64,000 nt of DNA from Candidatus Zixiibacteriota bacterium (GCA_024280215.1 JAJRQO010000023.1:1-64000); one strand, 5' to 3'; positions 16,309-26,180 are shown, numbered from the stretch's first letter. The notes: a model not told the origin generated them from the letters alone. Made by a program: numbers and translations.

Positions 16309-18720
16309 ATGAGAAAACAATTTGTTATTTCTTTTATTATTGTATTACTATTTGTTGTGTCAATAGATGCTGCTACTATCAAAGGTCTTGTTTTAAGCGA
16401 AGAAGATAATAGCCCTTTACCAAATGCTACAGTTAGAATTTTAAATAACGATATCTCGCTAAAAACTGATGCTGATGGTAAATTTGAAATTAAAAATGTC
16501 GAACTACCTGTAACAATTTCTTTTAGCTATGTTGGGTTTATTACTAATGAAAGTAAAGAACTTTTGGCAGAGACAGAAAATATAATTCTGCTCAAACGTT
16601 CTTACACCGTTTTAAATAGTTATGTTGTGACTGCTAATCGATATCAAAAAGAAGCATATAAAGTATCACAACCGATAACATCTGTTTCTTCAGAAGAAAT
16701 TATCAATAAAGGTTATACAATTGTATCGGATGTGATTCGTACATTTCCTGGTGTTGATATGAATGATGCTGGACCGTTTCGTTCTCGTCCTGTTATTAGA
16801 GGACTTTTCGGAACACGTATTTTAGTTTTAGTTGATGGTGAACGACTTAATGACCAACGTGACATTTCAGAGTTTGCTGGTGTATCGATGTCATTAGTTG
16901 ATGTTTCAGAAATCGAACGTATTGAAGTTGTCAATGGTCCCTCGTCGGTGTTGTATGGTTCCGATGCGATGGGTGGAATTATTAATATCATCACTAAGAA
17001 AAATAAATATAGTGGTGAACCAAAAATTTTCGCACGCTACAATGGTCGTTATTCTACTGCCGACGAACAACATTCCAATAGAATTGATCTTGGGTATGAA
17101 ACTGAAAAATGGAGTTTTTCAGGTGGCTATCAATATCGTGAAGCGAATAATGATTTTGCTCCGCCAGATGGATGGAATGAAAACGACGATGTCTACAATG
17201 TATTCAGACCTGGTTTCTACGACTCTCTGAACAATGCTCAATCTGCTGATTATAGTTTAGATAGATTAGCAAACTCACAAGTTCGTGTGAACAATTATGA
17301 TTTTAAAGCAGGTTATAAAATAAATAGTAAAAGTCATCTGGATTTTGATTTTGGCATGTTCCGTACATCTGATATTGGTTATGCTGGTGTACCAAATGAT
17401 TCGACGCCGTTTCTATTTTTCTGGCCAAACCATGACAGAGATAATTTTTCATTATCATATACTGGCACAGGAATATCAGATAAAATGGCTCGCATAGAAG
17501 GAAAAATTTATTATCAGAAAATTTCTAAAGACTTCTTTACAAATTTTTATGGAGGAATTGTAGTTAATCCATTTCCAGGTGCGTCGATTATTCCACTTAC
17601 TTCAGCAAGTTCAACAGAAGTTACGAAAATAGGTTTGAATTTTCAGGAATTGTATAAACTGAATAGCAAATCAACTATGACTTTTGGTTTTGATGCATGG
17701 CAGGAAGAGATAACTGGCGGGATTACATCGTATACGCTTTTTGAAGGATTTGGTCCAACTCCGTTTGTAGATACTACCGTAGGTTCATCGGTTCCTGAAA
17801 ATAATTGGAAATCTGTTGGTGTCTACGCATCAGGTGAGTTTGATTTTGAACCACTAACTTTAAATGCTGGTTTACGTTTTGATAATTTTTGGGTGAACAC
17901 CGATGAAACTGACGGGTATCTTGATGATAATGATTCTTTGCTTCCAACAGCAGATGAAACATATAATTCGTTTAATGGTTCTTTGGGAGCTGTATATAGT
18001 TTGGGTGATGGTATCAACTTGGTTGGAAATATTGGAACTGCCTATCGTGTTCCAAATGTTGTCGAGCGATTTTTCTATGGTTCTGCCTCTGGGAGACAAA
18101 CAAGACCAAACCCAGATATTCAACCTGAAAAATCTGTTTCAATTGATTATGGAGTCAAAGCGGTTCACACAAATATAAACTATTCTCTTATGGGGTTTTG
18201 GTCAGATTATAAAGATTTTACACAACTGAAAATTTTTGGTTCAGGTCCAGAAGGTCTATTGTGGCGTTTTGAAAATGTTGACGATGTGACTATCTATGGA
18301 TTTGAAGCAGTTGTTGAGGGTAATTTTAGCAATGGTACTTTTGGCTCTTTGACATTTAGTTATCAGCATGGTCAAAATAAAGTAGAAGATCAACCTCTGT
18401 TTGTATCACCTGTGAAAACTACTCTTTCTATCGGTCACCAACATAAACGACACGGATTTATCTCAGAGTTTACAATTCGTCGGGTTGAAGATCAAAACCG
18501 TATTGCCAATGTGACTTATCTTGATGATATAGCGACAAAAGGATTTACTGTGGTTAATTTCACCAATGGAATAGATATTTTTGAAAATGTTAGGTTGACT
18601 GGTTCTATCAATAATATTTTTGATGTGCTGTATTCGGAACCATTCAACGGTCGTAACCCTGATAATCCGATTCCTGAATCTGGTAGAAATTTTATTATTG
18701 GTATTAATGCTGGAATATAA
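16309..18720 (+). CDS. TonB-dependent outer-membrane receptor
   Basis: 803 residues. A signal peptide (about 1-21) leads into a carboxypeptidase-regulatory-like beta-sandwich (KGLVLSEEDNSPLPNATVRI to about residue 90). The plug domain follows (SVSSEEIINKGY, RPVIRGLFGTRILVLVDGE, ERIEVVNGPSSVLYGSDAMG). A 22-stranded-type beta barrel runs to the C-terminus, with TonB-receptor-like patterns such as YRVPNVVERFF and PDIQPEKSVSIDYG. The ligand is not evident; no siderophore or transport genes are adjacent. A strong terminator follows, so it is a single transcription unit. Confidence 0.94.
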   Translation: MRKQFVISFIIVLLFVVSIDAATIKGLVLSEEDNSPLPNATVRILNNDISLKTDADGKFEIKNVELPVTISFSYVGFITNESKELLAETENIILLKRSYTVLNSYVVTANRYQKEAYKVSQPITSVSSEEIINKGYTIVSDVIRTFPGVDMNDAGPFRSRPVIRGLFGTRILVLVDGERLNDQRDISEFAGVSMSLVDVSEIERIEVVNGPSSVLYGSDAMGGIINIITKKNKYSGEPKIFARYNGRYSTADEQHSNRIDLGYETEKWSFSGGYQYREANNDFAPPDGWNENDDVYNVFRPGFYDSLNNAQSADYSLDRLANSQVRVNNYDFKAGYKINSKSHLDFDFGMFRTSDIGYAGVPNDSTPFLFFWPNHDRDNFSLSYTGTGISDKMARIEGKIYYQKISKDFFTNFYGGIVVNPFPGASIIPLTSASSTEVTKIGLNFQELYKLNSKSTMTFGFDAWQEEITGGITSYTLFEGFGPTPFVDTTVGSSVPENNWKSVGVYASGEFDFEPLTLNAGLRFDNFWVNTDETDGYLDDNDSLLPTADETYNSFNGSLGAVYSLGDGINLVGNIGTAYRVPNVVERFFYGSASGRQTRPNPDIQPEKSVSIDYGVKAVHTNINYSLMGFWSDYKDFTQLKIFGSGPEGLLWRFENVDDVTIYGFEAVVEGNFSNGTFGSLTFSYQHGQNKVEDQPLFVSPVKTTLSIGHQHKRHGFISEFTIRRVEDQNRIANVTYLDDIATKGFTVVNFTNGIDIFENVRLTGSINNIFDVLYSEPFNGRNPDNPIPESGRNFIIGINAGI

Positions 18721-18743
18721 ATAATCAAAATATGAAATAGAGC

Positions 18744-18785
18744 AAAACATCCCTTTGAGTTGGCTCATAGGGGTGTTTTATTTTT
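18744..18785 (+). terminator. Rho-independent terminator after the TonB receptor
   Basis: An 11-base stem (AAAACATCCCT with AGGGGTGTTTT) encloses a second stem TGAG/CTCA with a TTGG loop, then ATTTTTAT follows. Confidence 0.85.
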
Positions 18786-18833
18786 ATATATTAAATTGTT
18801 GACGACTATCTCTTTGACTCGTAAATTTTAAGA

Positions 18834-20822
18834 ATGAAAAATAAAATAACCACCGTACTGGTGCTGCTACTTTTTACCGTTGCGGCATATTATATCTATG
18901 ACCAACTTCGTACCCATTCAACTGAGGAAAAATTAGCTGAGATAATTCATCTTGAAGACAGCCGTGCATCAGTTGACAAATTTTCAGCATATTTAATTGA
19001 CGAAACTATAAAAGTTCGTGCTCGCACAGCCCTTGCCATCGGACGTATCGGAGCCAAAGATGCGGGTAAGACACTTTTTAATTTAATAACTACTGACGTT
19101 GATGATGTCGCTGCTCAAGCTGCCTTTGCAATTGGACTAACCGATGAATCATCGTACGCAGAAAAACTTTTGGATATTGGTTTTGATGCTCCGTCGCGTA
19201 TTGGAGCGATGGCGGTTTTGTCGGCTGGTCGACTTGCCGATAGTACGCACAGCTCGGTGCATACTTTCCTGACATCATATTTTGACCATCCATCTCCTGA
19301 AGTTCGCAAAGAAGCGGTTATGGCACTTTTTCGTTCGAATGGCAAAAAAGAATCTGTCGCACTTTTGCAATTTTTACAAGAGGAAAAAGATGACGATGTT
19401 CGCATAGCAGGTTTGTTTGCCCTTGCACGAATGCGTGTTGCTGAAGCGTACGAGTATTATGTTTCGTTTTTAGCAGATGCTGATCCATATGTTCGTTCAC
19501 TTGCGGTACGTGGTGTGGGACTTTCTGACAGAAAGAATGCAATTCATTATTTGACAATTGCCTTGAATGATTCCGATAACAATGTAGTCGCTCAGGCAAT
19601 CAGTTCGTTAGCATCGAAAAAAACCGAAAAAGCACAAAATAAACTTCTGCAAAAATTAGAACAAGAACGTGATGAAAAACTGACTACGCATCTGATTGAC
19701 GCTTTACTCAAGCAAGACAATGGTAACGGTGTTGAAATTGTTCGTAATATTCTCAAACTTAATTCATCTGCCAACATAGCGATTTCAGGGTTACAATACC
19801 TTGCTACATTTGAAAAAGATAAATCGGTTATGCTGATTGATTCTTTGATGCGACATGAGAACTACCGAATTAGAGCCGCAGCCGCGAATGCTTTTGGGAC
19901 AATAAAATCACAAAAAGTGAAACCACGCTTGAATAAACTGTTTAATGATGAAAATATTTCAGTTCGGGTAGCTGCTTTTAATCAACTGCTTCTTATTGAT
20001 TCTACAAACTTAAAATTTTATATAGACCAAGCATTAGCTGACTCAAACTATATGTTACCAACGATTGCTATTGATGAAATAGGTAGTCGTAAACTTAAAG
20101 CGTATCTTCCTAAGCTTCGAGAACTTTCGATGCTTCCTCTTCGTTTAGAGGTTGATGTCAGACGTACGTTGGTGAGTTGTGCCAAAACATTTTTAGAAGA
20201 AAATAAATCAGATAGTAACGCGTTGCGAATACTAATCAATGCAGTGTTAGATAGAGAATATATTGTTCGCAAAGATGGTGTCGATGTTTATAAATCAATT
20301 TTTGATGATGACCGTTCGGCAATGCTAAAAAATCCAGAAACTCGTATCTCAACATCGGAAATTTATAGTGCAATAAAAAAATATAAAACAAACCCGTATG
20401 TAAAAATTATTACCAACAAAGGTGAGATAGAAATGGAACTTTTCTTCGATGTGGCTCCATTAACAGTTTTAAATTTTATTGACTTAGCTGATGATTATTT
20501 TTATGAAGGTTTGTCGTTTCATAGAGTCATTCCAAATTTTGTTGTGCAAGGTGGCGATCCAGAAGGTACGGGGTGGGGTGGTCCTGATTATGCGATACGA
20601 TGTGAGTATTCAAATGAAAATTATATTCGTGGGACTGTTGGAATGGCAACCTCGGGAAAAGATACTGGCGGGTCACAATTTTTTATAACGCATTCGCCAC
20701 AAGCACATCTTGATGGTCGTTATACAATATTTGGTCAGGTGATAAGTGGCATGGATGTTGTCAATCAGATTGTTGTTGGTGATGAAATTCTTGAAATAAT
20801 AATTGATGAAGGATCTTTCTAA
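18834..20822 (+). CDS. HEAT-repeat protein fused to a cyclophilin-type peptidyl-prolyl isomerase
   Basis: 662 residues. The N-terminus has one membrane anchor or signal ([20 protein letters not shown]). Residues about 40-500 are tandem HEAT-like helical repeats with recurrent V-R-x-x-A-A-x-A-x-G patterns. The last 150 residues are a complete cyclophilin domain: [35 protein letters not shown] and [12 protein letters not shown]. The core Arg (FHRV) and the QGGD and FFI motifs are intact, so isomerase activity is plausible. It probably acts in the periplasm on envelope proteins. It overlaps the next gene by one base (TAATG). Confidence 0.9.
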   Translation: MKNKITTVLVLLLFTVAAYYIYDQLRTHSTEEKLAEIIHLEDSRASVDKFSAYLIDETIKVRARTALAIGRIGAKDAGKTLFNLITTDVDDVAAQAAFAIGLTDESSYAEKLLDIGFDAPSRIGAMAVLSAGRLADSTHSSVHTFLTSYFDHPSPEVRKEAVMALFRSNGKKESVALLQFLQEEKDDDVRIAGLFALARMRVAEAYEYYVSFLADADPYVRSLAVRGVGLSDRKNAIHYLTIALNDSDNNVVAQAISSLASKKTEKAQNKLLQKLEQERDEKLTTHLIDALLKQDNGNGVEIVRNILKLNSSANIAISGLQYLATFEKDKSVMLIDSLMRHENYRIRAAAANAFGTIKSQKVKPRLNKLFNDENISVRVAAFNQLLLIDSTNLKFYIDQALADSNYMLPTIAIDEIGSRKLKAYLPKLRELSMLPLRLEVDVRRTLVSCAKTFLEENKSDSNALRILINAVLDREYIVRKDGVDVYKSIFDDDRSAMLKNPETRISTSEIYSAIKKYKTNPYVKIITNKGEIEMELFFDVAPLTVLNFIDLADDYFYEGLSFHRVIPNFVVQGGDPEGTGWGGPDYAIRCEYSNENYIRGTVGMATSGKDTGGSQFFITHSPQAHLDGRYTIFGQVISGMDVVNQIVVGDEILEIIIDEGSF

Positions 20823-21601
20823 TGATAAATAAATTTATAATATTTTGCTCTTTACTGTTTGTTTGTGTAACTCAAATAATAGCACAAAATAACAACGAAG
20901 CCTCTACTCTCGTACATCAGATTCTTGAAGTTGAAAAATTTCAAAAAGAAAAAGTACAAAACGTTACATTCGATGCCGAGTATATTGAAGCTGAAGAAAA
21001 AGATGGTAAGTTTGTTGAAAAAATTCGTTTTGATAAAAAGATTTATATAAAATACGACAATGACACCGCTTATCTTTTTGAAGATTATCTGGCATATTAT
21101 AAAGAATCCAAAAAACAATCGAACGATGATTTGCTGTCTGCTTCTAAAGAGAAAAAAGAAAAGAAGATAAAAAGAAAATCAAAAGATATTTCATACTCGA
21201 TGCTAAAGCCATTTTATGCTTCAAACTCAAAATTATATGATATTGAATATGTAGGGGTTGCCTCTGATAAAGTTGAATCATATACCTGTCATCACTTCAA
21301 GGTAAGAGCGAAAGAAGCAAACCAGGACCTTATCAATGGTGATTATTATTTTGATGCCGAGTCATTTCAATTGGTACGTGTTGAATTTTCTCCTTCTAAG
21401 CTTACTAAAAAGATGATGTTCAAAATGAAAAAGTTGAATATGATTATTCTTTATAAAGAATATGAAGACAATCTTTGGTTCCCAAAACAATTTGAGATTT
21501 CTGGAAAAGGGAAAGCGATGTTTTTTATCGGGGTTAATTTTGCAGGTACGGAGTATTATCGTAATCCACTGGTTAATCAAAATATTGACTCTAAATTTTA
21601 G
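20822..21601 (+). CDS. Secreted LolA-like / outer-membrane lipoprotein-sorting-like protein
   Basis: 259 residues with a signal peptide (about 1-21, ending IIAQ). The body is predominantly beta-strand with pairs such as GDYYFDAESFQLVRVEFSP and EDNLWFPKQFEISGKGK. These resemble the MucK/LolA-type half-barrel fold of lipoprotein-sorting relatives, though identity is uncertain. A Lys/Glu-rich insertion lies near residue 105 (KEKKEKKIKRKSK). Its start overlaps the cyclophilin stop, which suggests joint work on outer-membrane biogenesis. Confidence 0.6.
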   Translation: MINKFIIFCSLLFVCVTQIIAQNNNEASTLVHQILEVEKFQKEKVQNVTFDAEYIEAEEKDGKFVEKIRFDKKIYIKYDNDTAYLFEDYLAYYKESKKQSNDDLLSASKEKKEKKIKRKSKDISYSMLKPFYASNSKLYDIEYVGVASDKVESYTCHHFKVRAKEANQDLINGDYYFDAESFQLVRVEFSPSKLTKKMMFKMKKLNMIILYKEYEDNLWFPKQFEISGKGKAMFFIGVNFAGTEYYRNPLVNQNIDSKF

Positions 21602-21609
21602 CTAAACCT

Positions 21610-22389
21610 ATGCTTATATTTTCTAAAGATAAACAAAGACTCAAACGACATTTTGAAAAAGATGTCGTTCTCTTTTCGTATCATCTTGGTGACTTGGATG
21701 ATTTCTATTATCCGCATTGTCAATGGGCGGTTGATTATGGCGATAAATCTAAAATCGAAGATGCTATTTTGGTGTATACTGGGAATGAGGTTCCAGCAGT
21801 GCTGGCTTTTGGATTAACAGAGTTATTTAATGGACTTATTAGAGAGATGCTACCACTATTGCCTATGAAATTTTATTGTCATTTTCAAGAGAAACATAGA
21901 GACTTATTTTTGGAAAACTATAAAGAGACAGTTCTTGGTTCACATATTAAAATGAAACTTGAGAACTATCAATCTATTAGAACAAATTCGGACTTAGATA
22001 TCCAACAACTTGATATGTCACATCTTGAGTTGCTGAAGCAACTTTATAGTGAAGCCTATCCAGAAAATTATTTTAACGAACGGATGCTTGGGACGGGTAA
22101 GTATTATGGATGCTTTATAGATAATGAAATAATATCGGTGAGTGGTGTGCATGTTGACTCAAACGAATATAAAATTTCAGTCTTAGGAAATATCACTACC
22201 GCTGAAAAATATCGTGGCAAAGGAATCTCTACCCAAGTGACTTCGAGATTGCTTGAAGATTTAACTGCTGATAATAAAACGGTTTGTTTGAATGTCAAAG
22301 CTGATAACGAACCAGCGATTGCTTCGTACACAAAACTTGGTTTTGTCAAAGTGCATGAATACGAAGAAGCATACTTCGAACTTAAATAA
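21610..22389 (+). CDS. GNAT-family N-acetyltransferase
   Basis: 259 residues. The C-terminal half is a GNAT domain with the acetyl-CoA pyrophosphate loop RGKGIS (usually Q/RxxGxG/A) and the late motif EPAIASYTKLGFVKVHEYEE. The N-terminal half is a second, diverged GNAT-like segment, as in FR47-like proteins. The acceptor substrate is unknown. It starts nine bases after the LolA-like gene, so it probably belongs to the same transcript. Confidence 0.8.
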   Translation: MLIFSKDKQRLKRHFEKDVVLFSYHLGDLDDFYYPHCQWAVDYGDKSKIEDAILVYTGNEVPAVLAFGLTELFNGLIREMLPLLPMKFYCHFQEKHRDLFLENYKETVLGSHIKMKLENYQSIRTNSDLDIQQLDMSHLELLKQLYSEAYPENYFNERMLGTGKYYGCFIDNEIISVSGVHVDSNEYKISVLGNITTAEKYRGKGISTQVTSRLLEDLTADNKTVCLNVKADNEPAIASYTKLGFVKVHEYEEAYFELK

Positions 22390-22404
22390 TAATTAGGATG
22401 GTTT

Positions 22405-22899
22405 ATGAAAAATCTATTTGAATTAGGTGTTAGATTAATTGTTTTATTTTATTTATTACTTATGATAAACCCACTAATCGGAATTATTGATTATATCATA
22501 ACAGGAATAATGGAATATGATACACTTCCATTTGATTATTATTCAGCTTTTAAATTAGTAGTTTTTATTATTGGAGTTATTGTTTTCCTAAAACCAAATA
22601 TCCTTACAAAGTTTGTAAAAATTAATGATGATGAAATAAAAATTTCTATTGAGAATGAACAACTTTTACGAGTTGGACTTATACTTTTGGGTGTTTATTT
22701 CTTGATTAACTCAACAACAAATATCACAGCTCTATTGATGAGATTAGCAAATATTAAGGATATTGTTAAGAATGATGTATATATATCACCTTACTATATT
22801 AGCATTATTATTAATGCAATCTTTATATTTATTTCTTTTATTTTGGTGAGGAAATCTAAAAAAATCGCCAACTTTTTATTGAAAGATAAATCTCAGTAA
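22405..22899 (+). CDS. Four-helix integral membrane protein of unknown function
   Basis: 164 residues. Four hydrophobic segments at about residues 10-33, 48-66, 90-110 and 131-153 are visible, with a short basic tail. AGGATGG precedes the ATG. I do not recognise a family. It is the last gene of the run that begins with the HEAT-cyclophilin gene. Confidence 0.65.
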   Translation: MKNLFELGVRLIVLFYLLLMINPLIGIIDYIITGIMEYDTLPFDYYSAFKLVVFIIGVIVFLKPNILTKFVKINDDEIKISIENEQLLRVGLILLGVYFLINSTTNITALLMRLANIKDIVKNDVYISPYYISIIINAIFIFISFILVRKSKKIANFLLKDKSQ

Positions 22900-22923
22900 G
22901 ATAAATAAGAGCGGCTTCAGTCG

Positions 22924-23136
22924 TTAATTTGTGAAGAAGTCAAATATATTCCCAAGCATGCTGGAATCGGCTTTATAAAAATCAGTATATTTACATCTGG
23001 CACATGTTACCGATGTAAACTTTGCTCCCTGTACGTCGAATATCTTGCTCCAAAATCCACCTGCTGCCCGCATTTCGCCAATTTCGTATGTATCTGACCC
23101 GCATTTATCACATTTAAAGTTAATTCCTTGTTGCAT
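22924..23136 (-). CDS. Small zinc-ribbon protein (COG3478-type)
   Basis: 70 residues. One zinc ribbon is formed by CDKCGS at residues 9-13 and CARCKY near residue 45, with the conserved KFTSVTCARCKYTDFY segment of zinc-ribbon domains annotated as nucleic-acid-binding (DUF2082-like). It is convergent with the membrane protein gene. Its function in the cell is not established. Confidence 0.8.
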   Translation of the reverse strand: MQQGINFKCDKCGSDTYEIGEMRAAGGFWSKIFDVQGAKFTSVTCARCKYTDFYKADSSMLGNIFDFFTN

Positions 23137-23255
23137 ATTATCTCCTTTTATAACAATACTTTATTTATAGCAAAAGATTCAAAAGAATATTATTATAGAT
23201 TGATACGCAGTTTTTGTAGAATTGTTTTGTTCAAGAACTTTATTTTCATAAAGTT

Positions 23256-24401
23256 CTAATTATCTATATGACATGCTGAACAAATTTGGTTTGTTAAACC
23301 ATTTTCGTGCCTGAGAAAATATTCTCCTTCAACACCTGTATTTCCATAGCGATGAACTGAATGACAAGTTTCACACACCATCATGTTGGCTGTTGCTGAT
23401 GGCCAATCTGCTCCTGTGTTCCCATCTTCATCAATTTGGTTTGCCCATGGAACCACTGGAGTTAATCCATTATTCATTGAAATATCTGATGGAATTCCTA
23501 TATAGTGTGTGTTTCCTCCGATACCTGGAGCTTGTGAACCGTCATGACAAGAAATACAATATGCCGAGTTTGTATTATCCATTTTTAATAAATAAGGAAT
23601 ATTAGTTGAAAGTGGGTCATGAACGTCGTGACAAAGATCACATCCACCTGTTGGAAATGCTCCTGTTAAGGAAATTGATGGGTGTCGTACTTCAGTGCCA
23701 TCATTTACAGCTTCAGAATATAAAAGGCGATCATTTGCTGCTACTCGTCCTGTACCAACAACAGCTTCACCTGGGGCAATCCCAAGGTGGCAATGAACGC
23801 AAAAATTACCGTAGTACCCATCAGCTGGCATATTGTTATGTAATAAAATTGGATTTGTAAGACCTGCTGGATTGTTAGTTTGGACTCTGGCACCATGAAC
23901 CGTATGACACTGCTCACATCTGAAAGTTGTACCATTTGTAAAATGTGTTAACCCTGCTGTGTGATCTCCCAATCCTTCTGCTCCTGGAAACATTGTATCA
24001 TCATGACAGGTTTCGCAATAACTTCCGTTGGTTCTTTCAACAACAACAAACCTACCAGTACCATTTGGATTTTGGTTGTGGACATCATGACATCCTCCCT
24101 CACCTGAACAATCTGTTCCAACTTCAATATGTTGTTCATCGGTTTGTTCAAATATCGTTGTACTACCAGTTGTAGTTACTGAACCGTCATGACAAGTGTA
24201 GCATAAATCAGCAACACCTGAAAATGTCCCGCCAGGTACCGATACCCATAAATTTTGTCCTTGTGCATTGTGCGGGAGATGACATGCCATACAAAGTTGT
24301 TGCCCTGATCCCGTTAAATCGTGATCAGATCCATCAACACTTGCATAAACTGAACCTGTTGACAATAATGAAATTACAAAAATTAGTATGAAATTCTTCA
24401 T
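23256..24401 (-). CDS. Secreted multihaem cytochrome c with doubled CXXCH motifs
   Basis: 381 residues with a signal peptide (about 1-20). Nine canonical CXXCH haem sites are visible: CMACH, CYTCH, CETCH, CEQCH, CVHCH, CDLCH, CISCH, CETCH and CSACH. An additional CSGEGGCH could bind haem through a CX5CH spacing. Several sites are followed by x-V-H as in paired-CXXCH proteins. Such proteins carry electrons in the periplasm or at the cell surface. The gene is monocistronic with AGGGGAA ahead of its ATG. The electron donor and acceptor cannot be inferred. Confidence 0.92.
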   Translation of the reverse strand: MKNFILIFVISLLSTGSVYASVDGSDHDLTGSGQQLCMACHLPHNAQGQNLWVSVPGGTFSGVADLCYTCHDGSVTTTGSTTIFEQTDEQHIEVGTDCSGEGGCHDVHNQNPNGTGRFVVVERTNGSYCETCHDDTMFPGAEGLGDHTAGLTHFTNGTTFRCEQCHTVHGARVQTNNPAGLTNPILLHNNMPADGYYGNFCVHCHLGIAPGEAVVGTGRVAANDRLLYSEAVNDGTEVRHPSISLTGAFPTGGCDLCHDVHDPLSTNIPYLLKMDNTNSAYCISCHDGSQAPGIGGNTHYIGIPSDISMNNGLTPVVPWANQIDEDGNTGADWPSATANMMVCETCHSVHRYGNTGVEGEYFLRHENGLTNQICSACHIDN

Positions 24402-24767
24402 AAAATTCCCCTTGCTCTATATGTCCCTTTGTTCAATTCAAGAAGTAAGCGGTGGGCAAACTTCAAAATAACCTAATAAATCCATTATACTCAATTATGA
24501 AATAATAGCAAGATGAAAAGTGGAGTATCGTAGATGCAAAACAGATATAATAGGCTGCTCAATAAGGACTTACAGGGTATTGAAAGTCTGGTATTGTGGT
24601 AGAATTCAAAATAATTAAAATAATACTTGGTAAAACAGTAATTTTAATATAAGTTAAGTGTAAACTAGTTTGTAACGCAAACCGATAAGATTAGTAGTTA
24701 ATGTTAATGTTAATGTTAATGTTAATGTTAATGTTAATGTTAATGTAATTATAAAAAGTAGGAGTTT
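24402..24767. other. Divergent intergenic region with a hexanucleotide tandem repeat
   Basis: 366 bases between the cytochrome gene and the membrane-protein gene. Apart from the GTTAAT array at 24697-24744 and the two ribosome sites, I see no gene, hairpin terminator or recognisable regulatory motif. Confidence 0.6.
24697..24744. repeat. Tandem repeat (GTTAAT)8
   Basis: Eight perfect GTTAAT units end 23 bases before the ATG of the downstream gene and just ahead of its AGGAG site. Frame reading gives TAA stops in the gene's frame, so the array is not coding for it. A uniform array like this can change length by slippage and would alter promoter or leader spacing in six-base steps. Confidence 0.9.
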
Positions 24768-25388
24768 ATGATGGTAGAACAACCAAATCTAAAAGTTTTA
24801 GAAAAATCGTTTTATAGCAAATTCCAAGAGGATGGTATTTGGGATTTAATGATTGGACTGTTTTTTCTTAGTTTCGGGTTACTAATGGAATTTTCTGATA
24901 CTACATATGTAGGATTTTTTGGCGGTTTAGGTGGTTCGTTAATTTATGTTATGAAAAGAAAAATTACAAGACCAAGATTAGGCTATGTGAAGTTTTCAAT
25001 AAATAACCTCAAAAAACATCGTAGTTCATATTTCTCTCTTGCTATGATATTCATAGCGATAATTATTTTGGGAATTATGATTTATTTAAAAAATTATCCT
25101 ATAAGTTATTCAAACCAGTTCTTTGTTTTTGAAAATAAAATTTTGGCAGTATTGTTCTTAGCTTTGATCTTGGCTGCAGTTGCTTTTATGTTTAATATAA
25201 AAAGGTTTTTGTGGTATGCAGTATTGATAATGCTATTGTTTTCACTTGGCAATGTAATGCAGTTGAATAAGTCATATATATTTATTCTTTTAGGTACTAT
25301 TATTATTGTTAACGGAATAAAGCTATTGCTAAGTTTTATCAAAAAATATCCAAAGCTCGATGCGACGATGGAAAGCAATGGGGTCTAA
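24768..25388 (+). CDS. Five-helix membrane protein, partner of a winged-helix regulator
   Basis: 206 residues. The cytoplasmic start is followed by DGIWDLMIGLFFLSFGLL and hydrophobic segments at about 28-45, 47-62, 84-105, 120-140 and 150-190. The D-G-x-W-D-x-x-x-G-x-x-x-x-x-x-G pattern recurs in bacterial membrane proteins encoded with small HTH regulators, but no biochemical function is known to me. AGGAG lies eight bases before the ATG. The next gene overlaps its 3' end. Confidence 0.65.
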   Translation: MMVEQPNLKVLEKSFYSKFQEDGIWDLMIGLFFLSFGLLMEFSDTTYVGFFGGLGGSLIYVMKRKITRPRLGYVKFSINNLKKHRSSYFSLAMIFIAIIILGIMIYLKNYPISYSNQFFVFENKILAVLFLALILAAVAFMFNIKRFLWYAVLIMLLFSLGNVMQLNKSYIFILLGTIIIVNGIKLLLSFIKKYPKLDATMESNGV

Positions 25389-25710
25389 CTTGGAAAAGAA
25401 CCAATCCGATAAGGAACCTAAAATAGAACTCGATCGTGTGATACATGAACCAGCACGACTTTTGATAGTTACTCATCTCTATGTACTAGATTCAGCTGAT
25501 TTTTTATTTCTGCTAAGTCAGACAGGACTTACAAAAGGAAATTTGTCATCACATTTGAGTAAACTTGAAACTGCAGGATATGTTGAAATACACAAAGAGT
25601 TTATCGAAAAAATTCCGCATACAATGCTGACTCTTACCAACGCAGGTCGGGAAGCACTTATGCAGTATCGTTCTTATATGCAGGAAATGCTAAACAAACT
25701 ACCTAGTTAG
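25378..25710 (+). CDS. Winged-helix transcriptional regulator (HTH_34/MarR-like)
   Basis: 110 residues from ATG 25378, which overlaps the membrane-protein stop by 11 bases. The winged-helix core is RLLIVTHLYVLDSADFLFL, then TGLTKGNLSSHLSKLETAG as recognition helix, then the wing YVEIHKEF. The pattern matches the HTH_34 family of small regulators co-encoded with membrane proteins. It likely controls its own operon. A frame extension six codons upstream exists but lies wholly inside the previous gene. Confidence 0.82.
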   Translation: MGSNLEKNQSDKEPKIELDRVIHEPARLLIVTHLYVLDSADFLFLLSQTGLTKGNLSSHLSKLETAGYVEIHKEFIEKIPHTMLTLTNAGREALMQYRSYMQEMLNKLPS

Positions 25711-25756
25711 AGTTAAATAGGTTCAGTTTAGGATTTATGGAAATTCAAAATGATTT

Positions 25757-26128
25757 TTAGGAATTCGCCTTCAGGCGATAGTCTTCGATAGCGGCACGGA
25801 TAGCATCGGGGGCGATTGTTGAGCAAGCGATTTTTGCTTCGGGGAGTCCGTTGAGAACTTCGACAATATCCATCTTGCTGAGTTGTTCGGCTTCCTCGAT
25901 AGTTTTGCCGATAAGGATTTCCGATGCGACCGATGAGGTCGCTATTGCGGCGGCACATCCGAACGTTTTGTACTTCAGGTCGGCAATTTTGCCATCTTCG
26001 ATTTTGATATACATCATCATAACATCGCCGCAGTTGGGGTTGCCGACTTTACCAATACCATCGGCGTTTTCGATTTCGCCTGTGTTGCGAGGGTTCTGAA
26101 AATGTTCCATGACTGTTTCGTTATACAT
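25757..26128 (-). CDS. Iron-sulfur cluster scaffold, IscU/NifU N-terminal type
   Basis: 123 residues. It assembles transient Fe-S clusters from cysteine desulfurase sulfur. Conserved segments are MYNETVMEHFQNPRN, GNPNCGD with first Cys and Asp, TFGCAAAIATSSVASE with second Cys, and KIACSTIAPDAI with third Cys. Standard IscU has KxHCS; here the His is Ala. No iscS, hscAB or fdx is adjacent. It is a stand-alone gene, as in many anaerobes. Confidence 0.92.
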   Translation of the reverse strand: MYNETVMEHFQNPRNTGEIENADGIGKVGNPNCGDVMMMYIKIEDGKIADLKYKTFGCAAAIATSSVASEILIGKTIEEAEQLSKMDIVEVLNGLPEAKIACSTIAPDAIRAAIEDYRLKANS

Positions 26129-26180
26129 GTCGCTAATGTACGGAATTTAGCAAATTTGGCAAGTGAGAAATTTGGGGGAG

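Noticed and set aside
24697-24744. CRISPR array
   Set aside because: The repeats are six-base units without spacers; it is a simple tandem repeat.
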